A stretch of 41,560 bases of DNA from positions 1 through 41,560 of the forward strand of contig CALMTS010000105.1 in assembly GCA_937872685.1 (NCBI GenBank), written 5' to 3'. Below the pieces are notes generated by a model. That model worked only from the letters and a program-made list of their open reading frames with translations, did no database searches and had not been told where the DNA came from. Made by a program: the position numbers and the translations under genes. The stretch is from an uncultured Desulfomicrobium sp. (GTDB lineage Bacteria > Desulfobacterota > Desulfovibrionia > Desulfovibrionales > Desulfomicrobiaceae). Below are positions 27,179 to 36,167 of the stretch, piece by piece (positions within the stretch are counted from its first letter, which is position 1; every line of letters begins with the position of its first letter).

Positions 27179-27577
27179 TCACGCGTTGCGGCGTTCGAGG
27201 AGGCGGTCGTGGAGCACGTCGATGCGCTCCAGCAGTTCATCCACGGAACAGGGCTTGAGCAGGAAATCGTTGGCGCCGGCGCGCATGGCTTCCAGGGCCA
27301 TGTCCGTATGGGCGTGACCGGACAGGATGATCACCCCGAAATCCTCGCCCTTCAGGCGGCGCATCTCCCGCAGCACCTCCACCCCGCTCAGGTCCGGCAT
27401 CTTCATGTCCAGGACCACGATGTCCACCGCATTCCCCCTGAACCAGTCCAGGCCGGCCCGCCCCGAAGGCGCCGTGGCCACATCGAGCTTCTTGCGCCGC
27501 AGGTACTTGACCATGGTGCCCAGAAACTCCTCCTCGTCATCCACAAACAAGAGCTTGCAGTCTTCCAGAGAACTCAT
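27179..27577 (-). CDS. single-domain response regulator
   Basis: A 132-residue receiver with acidic residues D13/D14 (VDDEEEF), acceptor Asp in VVLDMKMPDLSG, the Ser/Thr position (ILSGHA) and Lys in LLKPCSVDEL. It has no output domain. It is the last gene of the minus-strand operon that contains a TauE/SafE permease and two membrane proteins. Its kinase is not in this operon; the kinases of region A are possible partners, since its sequence resembles their receivers. GGAGAGG precedes the ATG. Confidence 0.92.
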   Translation of the reverse strand: MSSLEDCKLLFVDDEEEFLGTMVKYLRRKKLDVATAPSGRAGLDWFRGNAVDIVVLDMKMPDLSGVEVLREMRRLKGEDFGVIILSGHAHTDMALEAMRAGANDFLLKPCSVDELLERIDVLHDRLLERRNA

Positions 27578-27592
27578 GGCCTCTCCATGGGA

Positions 27593-28393
27593 TCATGCCT
27601 GCACGGGACAGGCGATGTCACCCAGCCGCACGGGCGAATCCGCGGGAATCCGTATTCTGATTTCATTGCGGTCGCAGGACAGCACCGTGCCCTGTCCGAG
27701 GTCGCCGCGCAGGGGATGCGTGAACCTGAACGGCGCACCCTCTTCCACGCTTGAGCACGAGCGCATCTCCACTTCCGCTTCCAGGTAGCCGTCAATCTTC
27801 CGCAGCCTGAATATCTCCCCGCACCCGTGCTCCGCAAGCAGTTCATGCCACTTCCTGCCCAGCAGGTAATTGCCGCCGGCTGTGGCGAGTCCGAAAACGC
27901 CAAGCACCGCGGCCACGATGAACGGGTCGGCGCCGGTCCAGCGTGTCACGAGGGAGGGGGAACCGGCCTGCCTGGCCTTGGCGCTGGCGAAGACGCGGAC
28001 GGTGAAGACCAGGGCCGGATTCTGCTTTTCCCCGAACCTGTCGCGCACCTTGAAAATGTAGGTTCCGGGCCGCGGGACGGGGCTCACTTCGATGTGCCCG
28101 CGCCACATGCCGCCGCCAAAGAGATATCCCTTGAAAACGGCTTCCGGAACCAGACGCAGGGAACCGTCGAAAGCGCCGCCTTCGACCACGAAATCCTCGA
28201 TCCGTTCGGTTTTCGGGGGCATGGGGCCGCTCAGCGCATAGCGCTCCCCCGGGATGAGCCGGACCTGCCCCGATCCGCCGAAAATCCCGCCGCGCAGGCC
28301 GTCGAAAAGCACCAGAAGGGCCAGGCCCAGAAGGACCATGGCCACGGTGCCGCTTGCGCGCTGGAGGCGCCAGATCCGTTGGGCACGGATCAC
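27593..28393 (-). CDS. membrane protein of unknown function with extracytoplasmic middle (266 aa)
   Basis: I do not recognise the family. Predicted helices lie near residues 12-31 (VAMVLLGLALLVLFDGL) and about 160-180 (PFIVAAVLGVFGLATAGGNYL). Between them is a beta-rich segment with GPMPPKTERIEDF and PRPGTYIFKVRDRFGEKQN, which looks like a periplasmic carbohydrate-binding-like or Ig-like fold; the C-terminal about 80 residues are cytoplasmic and beta-rich. I chose the GTG at 28393, which overlaps the TGA of the preceding gene by two bases and has GGGGA upstream; the GTG at 28408 lacks a ribosome site. It is coupled to the small membrane protein before it. Confidence 0.75.
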   Translation of the reverse strand: MIRAQRIWRLQRASGTVAMVLLGLALLVLFDGLRGGIFGGSGQVRLIPGERYALSGPMPPKTERIEDFVVEGGAFDGSLRLVPEAVFKGYLFGGGMWRGHIEVSPVPRPGTYIFKVRDRFGEKQNPALVFTVRVFASAKARQAGSPSLVTRWTGADPFIVAAVLGVFGLATAGGNYLLGRKWHELLAEHGCGEIFRLRKIDGYLEAEVEMRSCSSVEEGAPFRFTHPLRGDLGQGTVLSCDRNEIRIRIPADSPVRLGDIACPVQA

Positions 28394-28623
28394 GCCGCGT
28401 CCCCGCACATGGAATCCGCGCTGCGCCGCAGCTTCCGCTTGGCCGCGAACCCCAGGACAATGATGGGCAGCAGCAGGCTCCCGAAGACCTTGAGGAAGAC
28501 AAGGGTGAACTCCTCGGGATTCTGCGCGGCCATGTACATGGCAACGGTCAGCGCCCCGAGAACCAGGGCGTTGATGGACAGGACGAGGATCTTGTGCAGC
28601 AGGAAAAATCTGTATTCGCTCAC
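28390..28623 (-). CDS. small membrane protein (77 aa)
   Basis: Unrecognised. It begins at a GTG (28623) with AAGGAG six bases upstream, giving VSEYRFFLLHKILV. Two hydrophobic helices (about 8-31 and 41-62) are followed by a basic tail (AKRKLRRSADSMCGDAA). It overlaps the next gene by four bases at its 3' end. With that gene it may form a small membrane complex coupled to the TauE/SafE permease upstream. Confidence 0.75.
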   Translation of the reverse strand: MSEYRFFLLHKILVLSINALVLGALTVAMYMAAQNPEEFTLVFLKVFGSLLLPIIVLGFAAKRKLRRSADSMCGDAA

Positions 28624-28695
28624 GTCGGGCTCCTTAAGGGGGGATGCGCGGGGCGTCCAGGAGGGCGGTTGTCCGCCCCGCGCATCCACGAGGCG

Positions 28696-29307
28696 TTACT
28701 TCTTGAAGATATCGGTCTTGCTGACGTTCATGAAACGGATGGCTTCGCCTTCCGTCTTGTAGTACACCCGCACCTCGTCGCCGGCGTCCCAGGTGTTCTC
28801 GGGGAAGCCGAAGTACTCTTCAGGCACGCTGAAGGTGGCGAGCATCTTCTGGCGTCCGGAATAGATGGTGATGGTCTTCTTGTCCTGGTCGACCACGGGG
28901 AACTTCTTGGCCGCGTTCTTGTCCTTGTCGAAAACCAGGGGGTGGTCCTTGGCGATGTCTTTCTGCACATCCACGATGGCGATGGGCAGATCCTCAAGGG
29001 CCTGGTTGTTGGGGTTGAAGATGCGGATGACCTTCTTGTCCACGTCCAGCTTCATGCGGTACCCGGCCTTGGGGTCCGCTCCGCGCTCGGCCGGATCCGT
29101 AGGCATCTTGTACGTATGCGGAGGCAGGATCGAATAGTCGGGATTCTGGGAATCCATGGCCTTGTCCTGGATCACGGTCACGGTCTGTTTGTCCTTGTCG
29201 AAGGCGATGACCCGCCCCTGATCCACCTTGCCGTATTCATCGCACCCAAGGACACCGAAGGTCAGCAGCGCGATGGCGAGTCCGAGCAGTATGCGTCTGG
29301 TATTCAT
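28696..29307 (-). CDS. lipoprotein, DUF4881-like (203 aa)
   Basis: The signal peptide ends in a lipobox (FGVLGC, C22); Asp at +2 would favour inner-membrane retention by the enterobacterial rule, which may not hold here. The mature part is hydrophilic and rich in DKDK-type motifs (VIAFDKDKQTVTVIQDK, FDKDKNAAKK, VDQDKKTITIY), consistent with a small beta-rich domain seen in sulfate reducers and annotated DUF4881; I am fairly but not fully sure of the family name. The ATG at 29307 has AAGGAG six bases upstream; a TTG at 29313 is not needed. It lies 24 nt after the permease gene. Confidence 0.85.
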   Translation of the reverse strand: MNTRRILLGLAIALLTFGVLGCDEYGKVDQGRVIAFDKDKQTVTVIQDKAMDSQNPDYSILPPHTYKMPTDPAERGADPKAGYRMKLDVDKKVIRIFNPNNQALEDLPIAIVDVQKDIAKDHPLVFDKDKNAAKKFPVVDQDKKTITIYSGRQKMLATFSVPEEYFGFPENTWDAGDEVRVYYKTEGEAIRFMNVSKTDIFKK

Positions 29308-29331
29308 GTTCAACTCCTTTCAGATTGCGCG

Positions 29332-30387
29332 CTAGTTCTTGCGGTTCTTGGCTGCCAGTTCCATCTTCACGCCCTGGACCATGCGCACGAAGATGTAGAG
29401 GGACATGCAGCTCACCAGGCCGAGGACCAGGACCGTGGACGCGCTGTTGAGCAGATCCTTGTAGGCGGGCAGCCAGGGCTGGACCAGCTTCAGCAGGATG
29501 GACACCGCGCAGCCGATGACGGCCATGCCGAAGGCGATGCGGATGCCGTAGCCCTTGATGTACTTGGTGGCGACAGCGCCGACCTGGGCGCCCATGGCGG
29601 CGCCGACCAGCATGATCATGGCCGCGACGAGTTCGGTGCGGCCCTTCCAGGTGTAGGTGGCCGCGCCGTAGAGGCCGGAGATGGCAACTTCGAAGAGGTC
29701 GGTGCCGACGGCGACATGGGTCGGGCAGCCGATCATGTAGATCAGGGCGGGCATGCGGATCAGACCGCCGCCGATGCCCAGGATGCCGGCCAGCCAGCCG
29801 GTGAAGAAGCTGACGAAGATGGGCAGCCAGGCGGAACAGTAGATGCCGGCTTCCTTCAGGTGAACCATCGGGGGAATCTTGATCTTGTGGAGAGCCTTGT
29901 GCCACTCGACGCCGGTCTCGAGGCCGGTCAGCTTCTCGCCGCGGGCGAGGGCAGCGCGTTCCTTGGCCCTGCGCTTGGCGACATCATGGAAGACCATCCA
30001 GGCGATGAAGGCCAGCAGGAAGATGTAGATCCAGCGCACGACCTTCTCGACGCTGCCGATGCGTTCCAGCCACATGACCATCTGGGCCCCGGCCTCGAAG
30101 CCGACCACGGTGCCGACCAGCATGATCAGGCCCAGTTTGTAGTCGACGTTGCCGAACTTGCCGTGGCGCATGGTGGAAATGAGGGACTTGCCCGCCATGT
30201 GCGCGATGTCGGTGCCGATGGCGAAGGCCATGGGGAAGCCGAGGATGTTGAGGCCGGGCGTGACCATCCACGCGCCGCCCATGCCGAAGAAGCCGCCGAT
30301 GATGCCCACGCCGACTCCGAGGATGATCAGGCCGGGCCAGAAAATTTTAACGCCTGCGATGGGCATGAGGACATAGAGCCAATCCAT
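29332..30387 (-). CDS. TauE/SafE family permease (second copy, 351 aa)
   Basis: A polytopic permease with the family motifs GGFFGMGGAWMVTPGLNILG near the N-terminus and GILGIGGGLIRMPALIYMIG in the second half, plus a central loop of about 60 residues (FHDVAKRRAKERAALARG onward). It differs strongly from the permease at 1742-2728, so it is not a recent duplicate. AAGGAG precedes the ATG. It is second in its operon, after a small membrane protein, and followed by the lipoprotein. Substrate unknown; sulfur oxyanion, sulfonate or organic acid are the family options. Confidence 0.92.
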   Translation of the reverse strand: MDWLYVLMPIAGVKIFWPGLIILGVGVGIIGGFFGMGGAWMVTPGLNILGFPMAFAIGTDIAHMAGKSLISTMRHGKFGNVDYKLGLIMLVGTVVGFEAGAQMVMWLERIGSVEKVVRWIYIFLLAFIAWMVFHDVAKRRAKERAALARGEKLTGLETGVEWHKALHKIKIPPMVHLKEAGIYCSAWLPIFVSFFTGWLAGILGIGGGLIRMPALIYMIGCPTHVAVGTDLFEVAISGLYGAATYTWKGRTELVAAMIMLVGAAMGAQVGAVATKYIKGYGIRIAFGMAVIGCAVSILLKLVQPWLPAYKDLLNSASTVLVLGLVSCMSLYIFVRMVQGVKMELAAKNRKN

Positions 30388-30417
30388 GGTTTATCTCCTT
30401 GGTCGATGGTGTACGGT

Positions 30418-30717
30418 TTAGTGTTCCGCCAGTTCGCGGGACTTCAGGTCGATGCCGATCCAGCCCATGATGATGTCGGCCAGGACGCCGAAAACCACGC
30501 CTGTGAGCGGGATCAGGATGACCGTCAGGATCATGAACTGAAAATGACTCTCATTGTACAGATTGGCCCACCAGGCCAGAACCCCGGTCAGCTTCCGGGT
30601 GTCCGCCACCAGCACGATGGGGGCCGCGCCGCCACCGCCGGCGGCCAGGGCGAAACCGGGACACAGCAGGACCATTGCCATCAGTGACCACCAGAGCCTG
30701 TTCAATCTTGCTTTCAT
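30418..30717 (-). CDS. small membrane protein preceding the second permease (99 aa)
   Basis: Unrecognised family. A signal-like or first helix lies at about 9-26 (LWWSLMAMVLLCPGFALA) followed by a Gly-rich stretch (AAGGGGAAP) and a second long hydrophobic segment (FQFMILTVILIPLTGVVFGVLADIIMGWIG). I chose the second of two adjacent ATGs (30717) because GGAGG at 30723-30727 is five bases from it and only two from the first. As with the first permease operon, a small membrane protein is paired with TauE/SafE. Confidence 0.78.
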   Translation of the reverse strand: MKARLNRLWWSLMAMVLLCPGFALAAGGGGAAPIVLVADTRKLTGVLAWWANLYNESHFQFMILTVILIPLTGVVFGVLADIIMGWIGIDLKSRELAEH

Positions 30718-31006
30718 CATAACCTCCAGAATGTTTGCTTCCCCGGCCCGGCCGCAGCCCCTTTCCAGGCTGCCGGCCAGGGCCTCTCCTCTGCCGTTTC
30801 GTCTCTACAACTCCTCCCGCCGTGCAATTTCAGCGGGTTAATCACGCATCTGGAGCCGAAAAAGCAAAGGTCGAGCCAACCTGATCACGCATTATTTTCG
30901 TTCTGTATTCCGGAGAGTTAAACATTCTTGTTGCGCAATTTTTCACAAGCGTGCACTATATGCACAACTCTTTCGCGATACATTCCCGGCAATCCGGAGG
31001 CCAGTC
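30718..31006. promoter_or_regulatory. divergent control region with palindrome and direct repeats
   Basis: No gene is supported in this gap between the permease operon and the membrane-bound activator. It contains a perfect dyad GTGCA-CTATA-TGCAC (30951-30965), 41 bp before the activator's ATG, and a direct repeat ATCACGCAT (30841-30849 and 30884-30892) 43 bp apart, about four helical turns. The right half is AT-rich. GGAGG at the right end is the activator's ribosome site. The pattern suits an operator or activator-binding array for one or both divergent operons. Confidence 0.5.
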
Positions 31007-33586
31007 ATGCCCTACTCCTACCCACCCATGCTCGACCCGGTGCTCAATCTCGAGAAGCCCGTGAAGGAATGGAGCATCACGCGCATCCTCCTGCTCCTGG
31101 GCACGCCGCTGGTGGCCGGCGTGCTCCTGGTCATGACCGTCTCGACATACCGGATCTCCTCCCACTACCTGAATCGCGCCTACGCGCGAAACGCCCACAC
31201 CAGGGCGCTGGCCCAGGCCCACGAACTGCAGCAGCTGCTCAAGGACGCGCGCTATGAGATCCAGAACCTGGCGCGCTCCGACGTTTCGGCCCAGGCCATC
31301 CAGAAATACATGATGGACAAGCCCGCGACAAAGCGGAACAAATACTGCGAGATCGCCTTTCACGGCACATCGCCCGAGGACAACTACGTCCTGCTGAACA
31401 CGGGGGAAAAGGTCTGGAAGGTCCCGGACGAGCAGGCCGCGGCCGTCAAGTTCGGCGCCTTCACGCGCAAGGAAAGGATCGGGGGCAAGATCGAGGACTT
31501 CGTGCAGATCGAACAGCCCGTGCAGGTCTACTACACATCGGTTCCGTACCTGGGTTCCGTGGAGAACATGGAGTTCTCGGTCATCAGGCTGAGTACGCCG
31601 GTGCTGGACGCGGAGAAGAAGTTCCGGGGATACCTGACATTGTCCGTCGATATCATCGAGATTCAGCGGATCATGACCACCTTCTCCTCCAGGCAGTCGC
31701 CCCTCTATATCTTCCCCCAGGAAAAGGAGCAGGTCAGGAGCTTTTTCTTCGATGCCGCGGGATGGCTCATCTGCGAGACGGGTCAGGCCAGCAACCCGCA
31801 CCTCAAGATCTCCATCGACGACATCCGCACGGGTCTGCAGGGCGATCTCGGCCGCCCGGGGTTTGCGACCGCGTTCCGGCCGAATCCGCAATACGAGAAA
31901 TACTGGGCTGTCGTGTCTGCGGTGCAGGCCGGAAAAGACGGCGAGATCGGATTTGCGAACTTCCTGAACGACCCGAACAACTCGGGCAGGGACCATTACC
32001 TCTATTATGTTCCGATCCGCTTCCAGGAGGAGGCCGCAGGGAACCCGGTCATCATCGGAGGGATAGGGTGCATCGACACGAGCTTCATGCTCAAGGCTTC
32101 GCGCTACGAAGTGGCCATGGCCCTCGGCATCTCCTGGGCCGTGGCGGTCCTGCTCACCGTCGCCGCATTCGTGTACCTGAATCGTAGAATCAGCAACCCG
32201 CTGAAACGGCTCACGTTCGCCACGGAAAAACTCGCCCTGGGAGACGACACATCCACCCTGGAACTCACCCCGCTCCCCAAGGAGCTGCGCCATCTCCAGC
32301 ACGCCATCAACATCCTCCTGCTCCAGTTGCAGGCGGCCCGCAACGAGACCCGCATCCGCCAGGGCCTGATCTTCGAGGAGATGCAGCGCCAGCCCGTCAG
32401 CCTCGACACGCTGGCTGAGAACGCGTCATCCGGCGAGACGGCCCTGTTCGCCGAAAAGGCCTTCGGCATCGTGGGTTCAAGCCAGGCGGTGCGCAACCTC
32501 AACGCCATGATCCACAAGGCGGCCCAGGTCATGGCCGACGTGCTGATCATCGGCGAAACCGGCACGGGCAAAGAGCTCACGGCCGAAGCGATCCACCGCG
32601 CCAGCACCCGCGCCACGGGCCCCTTCATTTCCATCAACTGCGGAGCGCTGGACGAAAACCTGCTCATGGACGCGCTCTTCGGGCATGTCAAAGGGGCCTT
32701 CTCCGAAGCCAAGGCGGACCGCAAAGGCGCATTTCTCGCGGCTTCGGGCGGCACGCTGCACCTCGACGAAATCGGCAACGCGTCCCCCAAGGTGCAGCAG
32801 GCCCTGTTGCGGGCCCTCGCGGCGCGCAGGATCCGTCCCCTGGGCAGCGATCAGGACCAGGCCTTCGACGCGCGCGTCGTGGCCGCCACCAACGTCGACC
32901 TGCTTGAATGCGCACGCAACGGAACGTTCCGCGAAGACCTCTACTACCGGCTGGCCGTCATCACCATCTCGACCCCGCCCTTGCGCGATCGCAAGGAGGA
33001 CATCCCCGCCCTGGTCCGTTCGTTCATGCGTGAGCACACCCGGGGAACGACTCCGCCGGACATCAGCCGCGGGGCCCTGGACAAACTGCTGCAGCACGAC
33101 TGGCCGGGCAATATCCGCGAATTGAAGAACTGCATCACGCGCGCCATGACCTTTGCCGAGGGCAACCTCCTGCTGGCCGACCACATCGAATTCGGCCAAC
33201 ACCGGACAGCCGGGCCCGCAACGGAACCCGCCGCAGCCCAGAACGCCCCCGCCCAATCCAAGATGCCGACAGGCGCCCGGAACGGGAGCGGCCCGGAGCC
33301 GCTTCCCGCGGCGCCGTCGGAAGTGCCGCAAGGCACCTCCGCGCAGAAGCCGTCCGTACTGCCCGAGGCGGTCCTGGCCACCCTGAACCCGCGGCAAGTC
33401 AAGGCCTGGCCCTCGATTGCCGCCAATGGTGGCACGAACCGTGCTCTGTATGAAAGCGCCGTGGGGGAAGAGATTTCGGTCAGAACCGCGCAATACGATT
33501 TGCAGGATCTGGTCAACAAGGGCTTGCTGAAGAAAACAGGCAAGGGCCCGTCCTCGCGGTACGTCGTGGCCGTCCGTACTCCATAA
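31007..33586 (+). CDS. membrane-bound AAA+ activator-like regulator (Cache-HAMP-AAA+-winged helix)
   Basis: The 859-residue protein has a first membrane helix (about 26-46), an extracytoplasmic Cache-like domain (about 50-365), a second helix (about 370-390), HAMP (about 390-445), and an AAA+ domain (about 485-720) with Walker A GETGTGKE (516-523) and Walker B LHLDE (584-588). The sigma-54 contact loop reads GAFSEA (563-568) instead of GAFTGA. After a Pro/Ala-rich linker (about 725-790) the C-terminus (about 800-859) looks like a winged helix (RTAQYDLQDLVNKGLLKKTGKG) and not a Fis-type domain. One protein would thus join sensing, ATPase and DNA binding at the membrane. GGAGG precedes the ATG. 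It is divergent from the second permease operon and followed by the PEP-synthase-like gene. Confidence 0.9.
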   Translation: MPYSYPPMLDPVLNLEKPVKEWSITRILLLLGTPLVAGVLLVMTVSTYRISSHYLNRAYARNAHTRALAQAHELQQLLKDARYEIQNLARSDVSAQAIQKYMMDKPATKRNKYCEIAFHGTSPEDNYVLLNTGEKVWKVPDEQAAAVKFGAFTRKERIGGKIEDFVQIEQPVQVYYTSVPYLGSVENMEFSVIRLSTPVLDAEKKFRGYLTLSVDIIEIQRIMTTFSSRQSPLYIFPQEKEQVRSFFFDAAGWLICETGQASNPHLKISIDDIRTGLQGDLGRPGFATAFRPNPQYEKYWAVVSAVQAGKDGEIGFANFLNDPNNSGRDHYLYYVPIRFQEEAAGNPVIIGGIGCIDTSFMLKASRYEVAMALGISWAVAVLLTVAAFVYLNRRISNPLKRLTFATEKLALGDDTSTLELTPLPKELRHLQHAINILLLQLQAARNETRIRQGLIFEEMQRQPVSLDTLAENASSGETALFAEKAFGIVGSSQAVRNLNAMIHKAAQVMADVLIIGETGTGKELTAEAIHRASTRATGPFISINCGALDENLLMDALFGHVKGAFSEAKADRKGAFLAASGGTLHLDEIGNASPKVQQALLRALAARRIRPLGSDQDQAFDARVVAATNVDLLECARNGTFREDLYYRLAVITISTPPLRDRKEDIPALVRSFMREHTRGTTPPDISRGALDKLLQHDWPGNIRELKNCITRAMTFAEGNLLLADHIEFGQHRTAGPATEPAAAQNAPAQSKMPTGARNGSGPEPLPAAPSEVPQGTSAQKPSVLPEAVLATLNPRQVKAWPSIAANGGTNRALYESAVGEEISVRTAQYDLQDLVNKGLLKKTGKGPSSRYVVAVRTP

Positions 33587-33608
33587 CCTGCATCCGGGAG
33601 ACTGCATC

Positions 33609-36167
33609 ATGGGATTCCGGGATCTGATCCAGGCGCTGCTCCCCCAAAAAAAAGCCGGGCAGGAGAACGAAGCCGTGCTGCGTTCCTTCCGCCTGCAATA
33701 CACGCACTTCAAGGATCTGCTCCTGTCCAACGCGGAACTCGGCACGATCATGGCGGAGATCGACGAGAAGCTGAAGGGGTCGGCCCTGTTCGGCATGAAC
33801 GAGATCCGGGCGCTGGCCACCAGGAGCGTCTTCCACACCATGCGCATGGTCACCGCCCTGAACGCCATTTCGGGCGACCGCTACGGCACGCTGCCGGCCA
33901 TGGTGGAACACATCAACGCCCGCATCAGCTCCATCCTGGACAGCAAACCCCAGCCCGTCATCACGGAATACACGTTTCCCATGTCGGCCGTGAACAAAGG
34001 TCTGGTGGATGTCGTCGGCGGCAAATGCGCAAACCTCGGAGAAATGCGCAATCGCGCAAACATCCCCACTCCGGCCGGTTTCGCGATTACCACGGCCGCC
34101 TACGAAGCATTTCTGCGCGGCGAGGGTCTGCGGGATGAAATCTTGAAGCAGCTCCGCGAAGCCAGGGCCGACGCCCCCGCCACCGTGGTCGCCGCGTCCG
34201 AGGCCATATTCAGGACCATCAACCGTGTCGGCGTCCCCGAAGACGTCATGCGCGACATCCTGGACGCCTGGGACCAGAGCTTTGCCGACCCCGCATCAAC
34301 CCGGGCGGCCTTGCGTTCCAGCGCCGTCGGCGAGGACGGGATCCTCTCCTTCTCCGGACAATACAGGACCATCCTCGGCGTCACGCGGGAAACACTGGAA
34401 GACGCCTTCCGCGAGGTCCTCGCCAGCCTCTTCTCGCCCCGCGCCATCACCTACCGCATCCACCACGGCGTGTCCTTCGAGCAATGCGCCATGGGCATGG
34501 CCTGCATCGAGATGGTGGACGCCCTGGCCAGCGGGATCATCTTCTCGCGCCACCCCGTGAACCCCCTGTCCGACGAGATGGTCCTCAATGCCATCTGGGG
34601 CCTGGGGGCCTATGCCGTGGACGGGATCATCGAACCCGACACCTGGCACGTCAGGCCGGGACCCGTCCCCCATATCGCCATGCAGCATGTCGCCGACAAG
34701 CGGGTGCGCCTCGTATCCGACGCGACAGGCAAGCATGAGGAGGCGGTCCCGGAAGCATTGCGCACCACGCCGTGCCTGAACACCGCGCAGGTCCTCGAGC
34801 TCGCCGCCATCGCGTCCCGCCTGGAAGGCCACTACCACCACCCCCAGGACATCGAATGGGCCCTGGACCGGGACGGGCGGCTCATGATCCTGCAAAGCAG
34901 GCCCATGCGGCTGGCCCACGCCCACCACAACGGCCTGGCCACCGCCGCCATCGAAGGCGCGCAACTGCTCATCGACCGGGCGGACATCGCCTGTGCCGGC
35001 ATCGGCTCGGGACAGGCCGTCCTGGCGCAAAACCTCGAGAATCTCGCCGATTTTCCGGAGGGCGGCATCCTCATCGCGCCCCACTCGCTCCCCAACTACG
35101 TCCTGGTCATGAACCGCGCCCAGGCCATCGTCACCGAGGCCGGCAGCATCACCGGACACATGGCTTCCCTGGCCCGCGAGTTCGATGTCCCGACCATCCT
35201 CAACGCCAGGCTCGCCACCACGAAAATCCTCGACGGACAGACCCTGACCGTGGACGCCATCACCGGCCGGGTCTATGCCGGGGTCGTCCCCGAACTCATG
35301 GCCTTCAAGTCGGCGCAGCGCTTCAGAATCGTTGATTCCCCGGTGCACGCCATCCTGCGCCAGGTCGCCGACCAGATCGTCCCCCTGCACCTGCTCGACC
35401 CGAAGTCGCCGGTCTTCAAACCCGAGTCCTGCACCACCCTGCACGACGTCATGCGCTTCGTGCACGAGCTCTGCTACACGGAAATGTTCCGCATCAGCGA
35501 CCGGGCCTCGGACGCCGGCGCCGTGTCCTGCCAGCTCAAGGCCAGGCTGCCCATCGACCTGCACCTCATCGACCTCGGCGGAGGGCTGAGGGACGTCGAC
35601 GGACCGTACGTATTTCCCGAGCAGGTCACCTCGGCGCCCCTGGCCGCCCTCCTGTCCGGGATGCTGCGCCCCGAGGTCCACGTTCGCGGGCCGCGCCCCA
35701 TCGACGTGGGCGGTTTCCTCTCGGTCATGACCCAGCACATGCTCGAACCCCCGACGGTCCAGGCCCAGCGCTTCGGCGAACGCAGCTACGGCATCATCTC
35801 CGACACGTACCTGAACTTCAGCTCGCGCGTGGGCTACCACTACAGCGTCGTGGACGCCTACTGCGGCGAGACCGTGTCCAAGAACTACATCACCTTCCAG
35901 TTCAAGGGCGGGGCCGCCGACGAGATCCGCCGCGAACGCCGCGTGCGCTGCATCGCCCTGATCCTGAGCCGCCTGGGCTTCACCACCGACGTGCGCGGCG
36001 ACATGACCCAGGCCCGGTTCCAGAAATTTTCGCGGGAAGAGACCCGTGAACGCCTGGACCAACTGGGCCGCCTGCTCATCGTCACCCGGCAGATGGACAT
36101 GCTCATGACCAGCGAAGCCGCCGTGACGGCCATGGCCGACAACTTCATGGCCGGTGACTACCACTAG
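33609..36167 (+). CDS. PEP/pyruvate-dikinase-like protein without PEP-binding barrel (852 aa)
   Basis: Residues about 130-435 match the ATP-grasp nucleotide-binding domain of PEP synthase and pyruvate phosphate dikinase (GGKCANLGEM, RSSAVGEDG, ILQSRP), and about 485-565 match the swivelling phosphohistidine domain with the catalytic His at H517 (TEAGSITGHMASLAREFDVP). The C-terminal PEP/pyruvate TIM barrel is absent; instead there are about 280 residues (570-852) that I cannot assign. Residues 1-120 are an unassigned helical domain. It could phosphorylate a substrate other than pyruvate or serve a regulatory role. GGGAG precedes the ATG, 22 nt after the regulator, so they are co-expressed. 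Confidence 0.88.
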   Translation: MGFRDLIQALLPQKKAGQENEAVLRSFRLQYTHFKDLLLSNAELGTIMAEIDEKLKGSALFGMNEIRALATRSVFHTMRMVTALNAISGDRYGTLPAMVEHINARISSILDSKPQPVITEYTFPMSAVNKGLVDVVGGKCANLGEMRNRANIPTPAGFAITTAAYEAFLRGEGLRDEILKQLREARADAPATVVAASEAIFRTINRVGVPEDVMRDILDAWDQSFADPASTRAALRSSAVGEDGILSFSGQYRTILGVTRETLEDAFREVLASLFSPRAITYRIHHGVSFEQCAMGMACIEMVDALASGIIFSRHPVNPLSDEMVLNAIWGLGAYAVDGIIEPDTWHVRPGPVPHIAMQHVADKRVRLVSDATGKHEEAVPEALRTTPCLNTAQVLELAAIASRLEGHYHHPQDIEWALDRDGRLMILQSRPMRLAHAHHNGLATAAIEGAQLLIDRADIACAGIGSGQAVLAQNLENLADFPEGGILIAPHSLPNYVLVMNRAQAIVTEAGSITGHMASLAREFDVPTILNARLATTKILDGQTLTVDAITGRVYAGVVPELMAFKSAQRFRIVDSPVHAILRQVADQIVPLHLLDPKSPVFKPESCTTLHDVMRFVHELCYTEMFRISDRASDAGAVSCQLKARLPIDLHLIDLGGGLRDVDGPYVFPEQVTSAPLAALLSGMLRPEVHVRGPRPIDVGGFLSVMTQHMLEPPTVQAQRFGERSYGIISDTYLNFSSRVGYHYSVVDAYCGETVSKNYITFQFKGGAADEIRRERRVRCIALILSRLGFTTDVRGDMTQARFQKFSREETRERLDQLGRLLIVTRQMDMLMTSEAAVTAMADNFMAGDYH

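Noticed and set aside
30850-30866. CTGGAGCCGAAAAAGCA upstream of the membrane-bound regulator, with GG-N10-GC spacing
   Set aside because: The -12 block lacks TT and the -24 block deviates at several positions; match is too weak to call.
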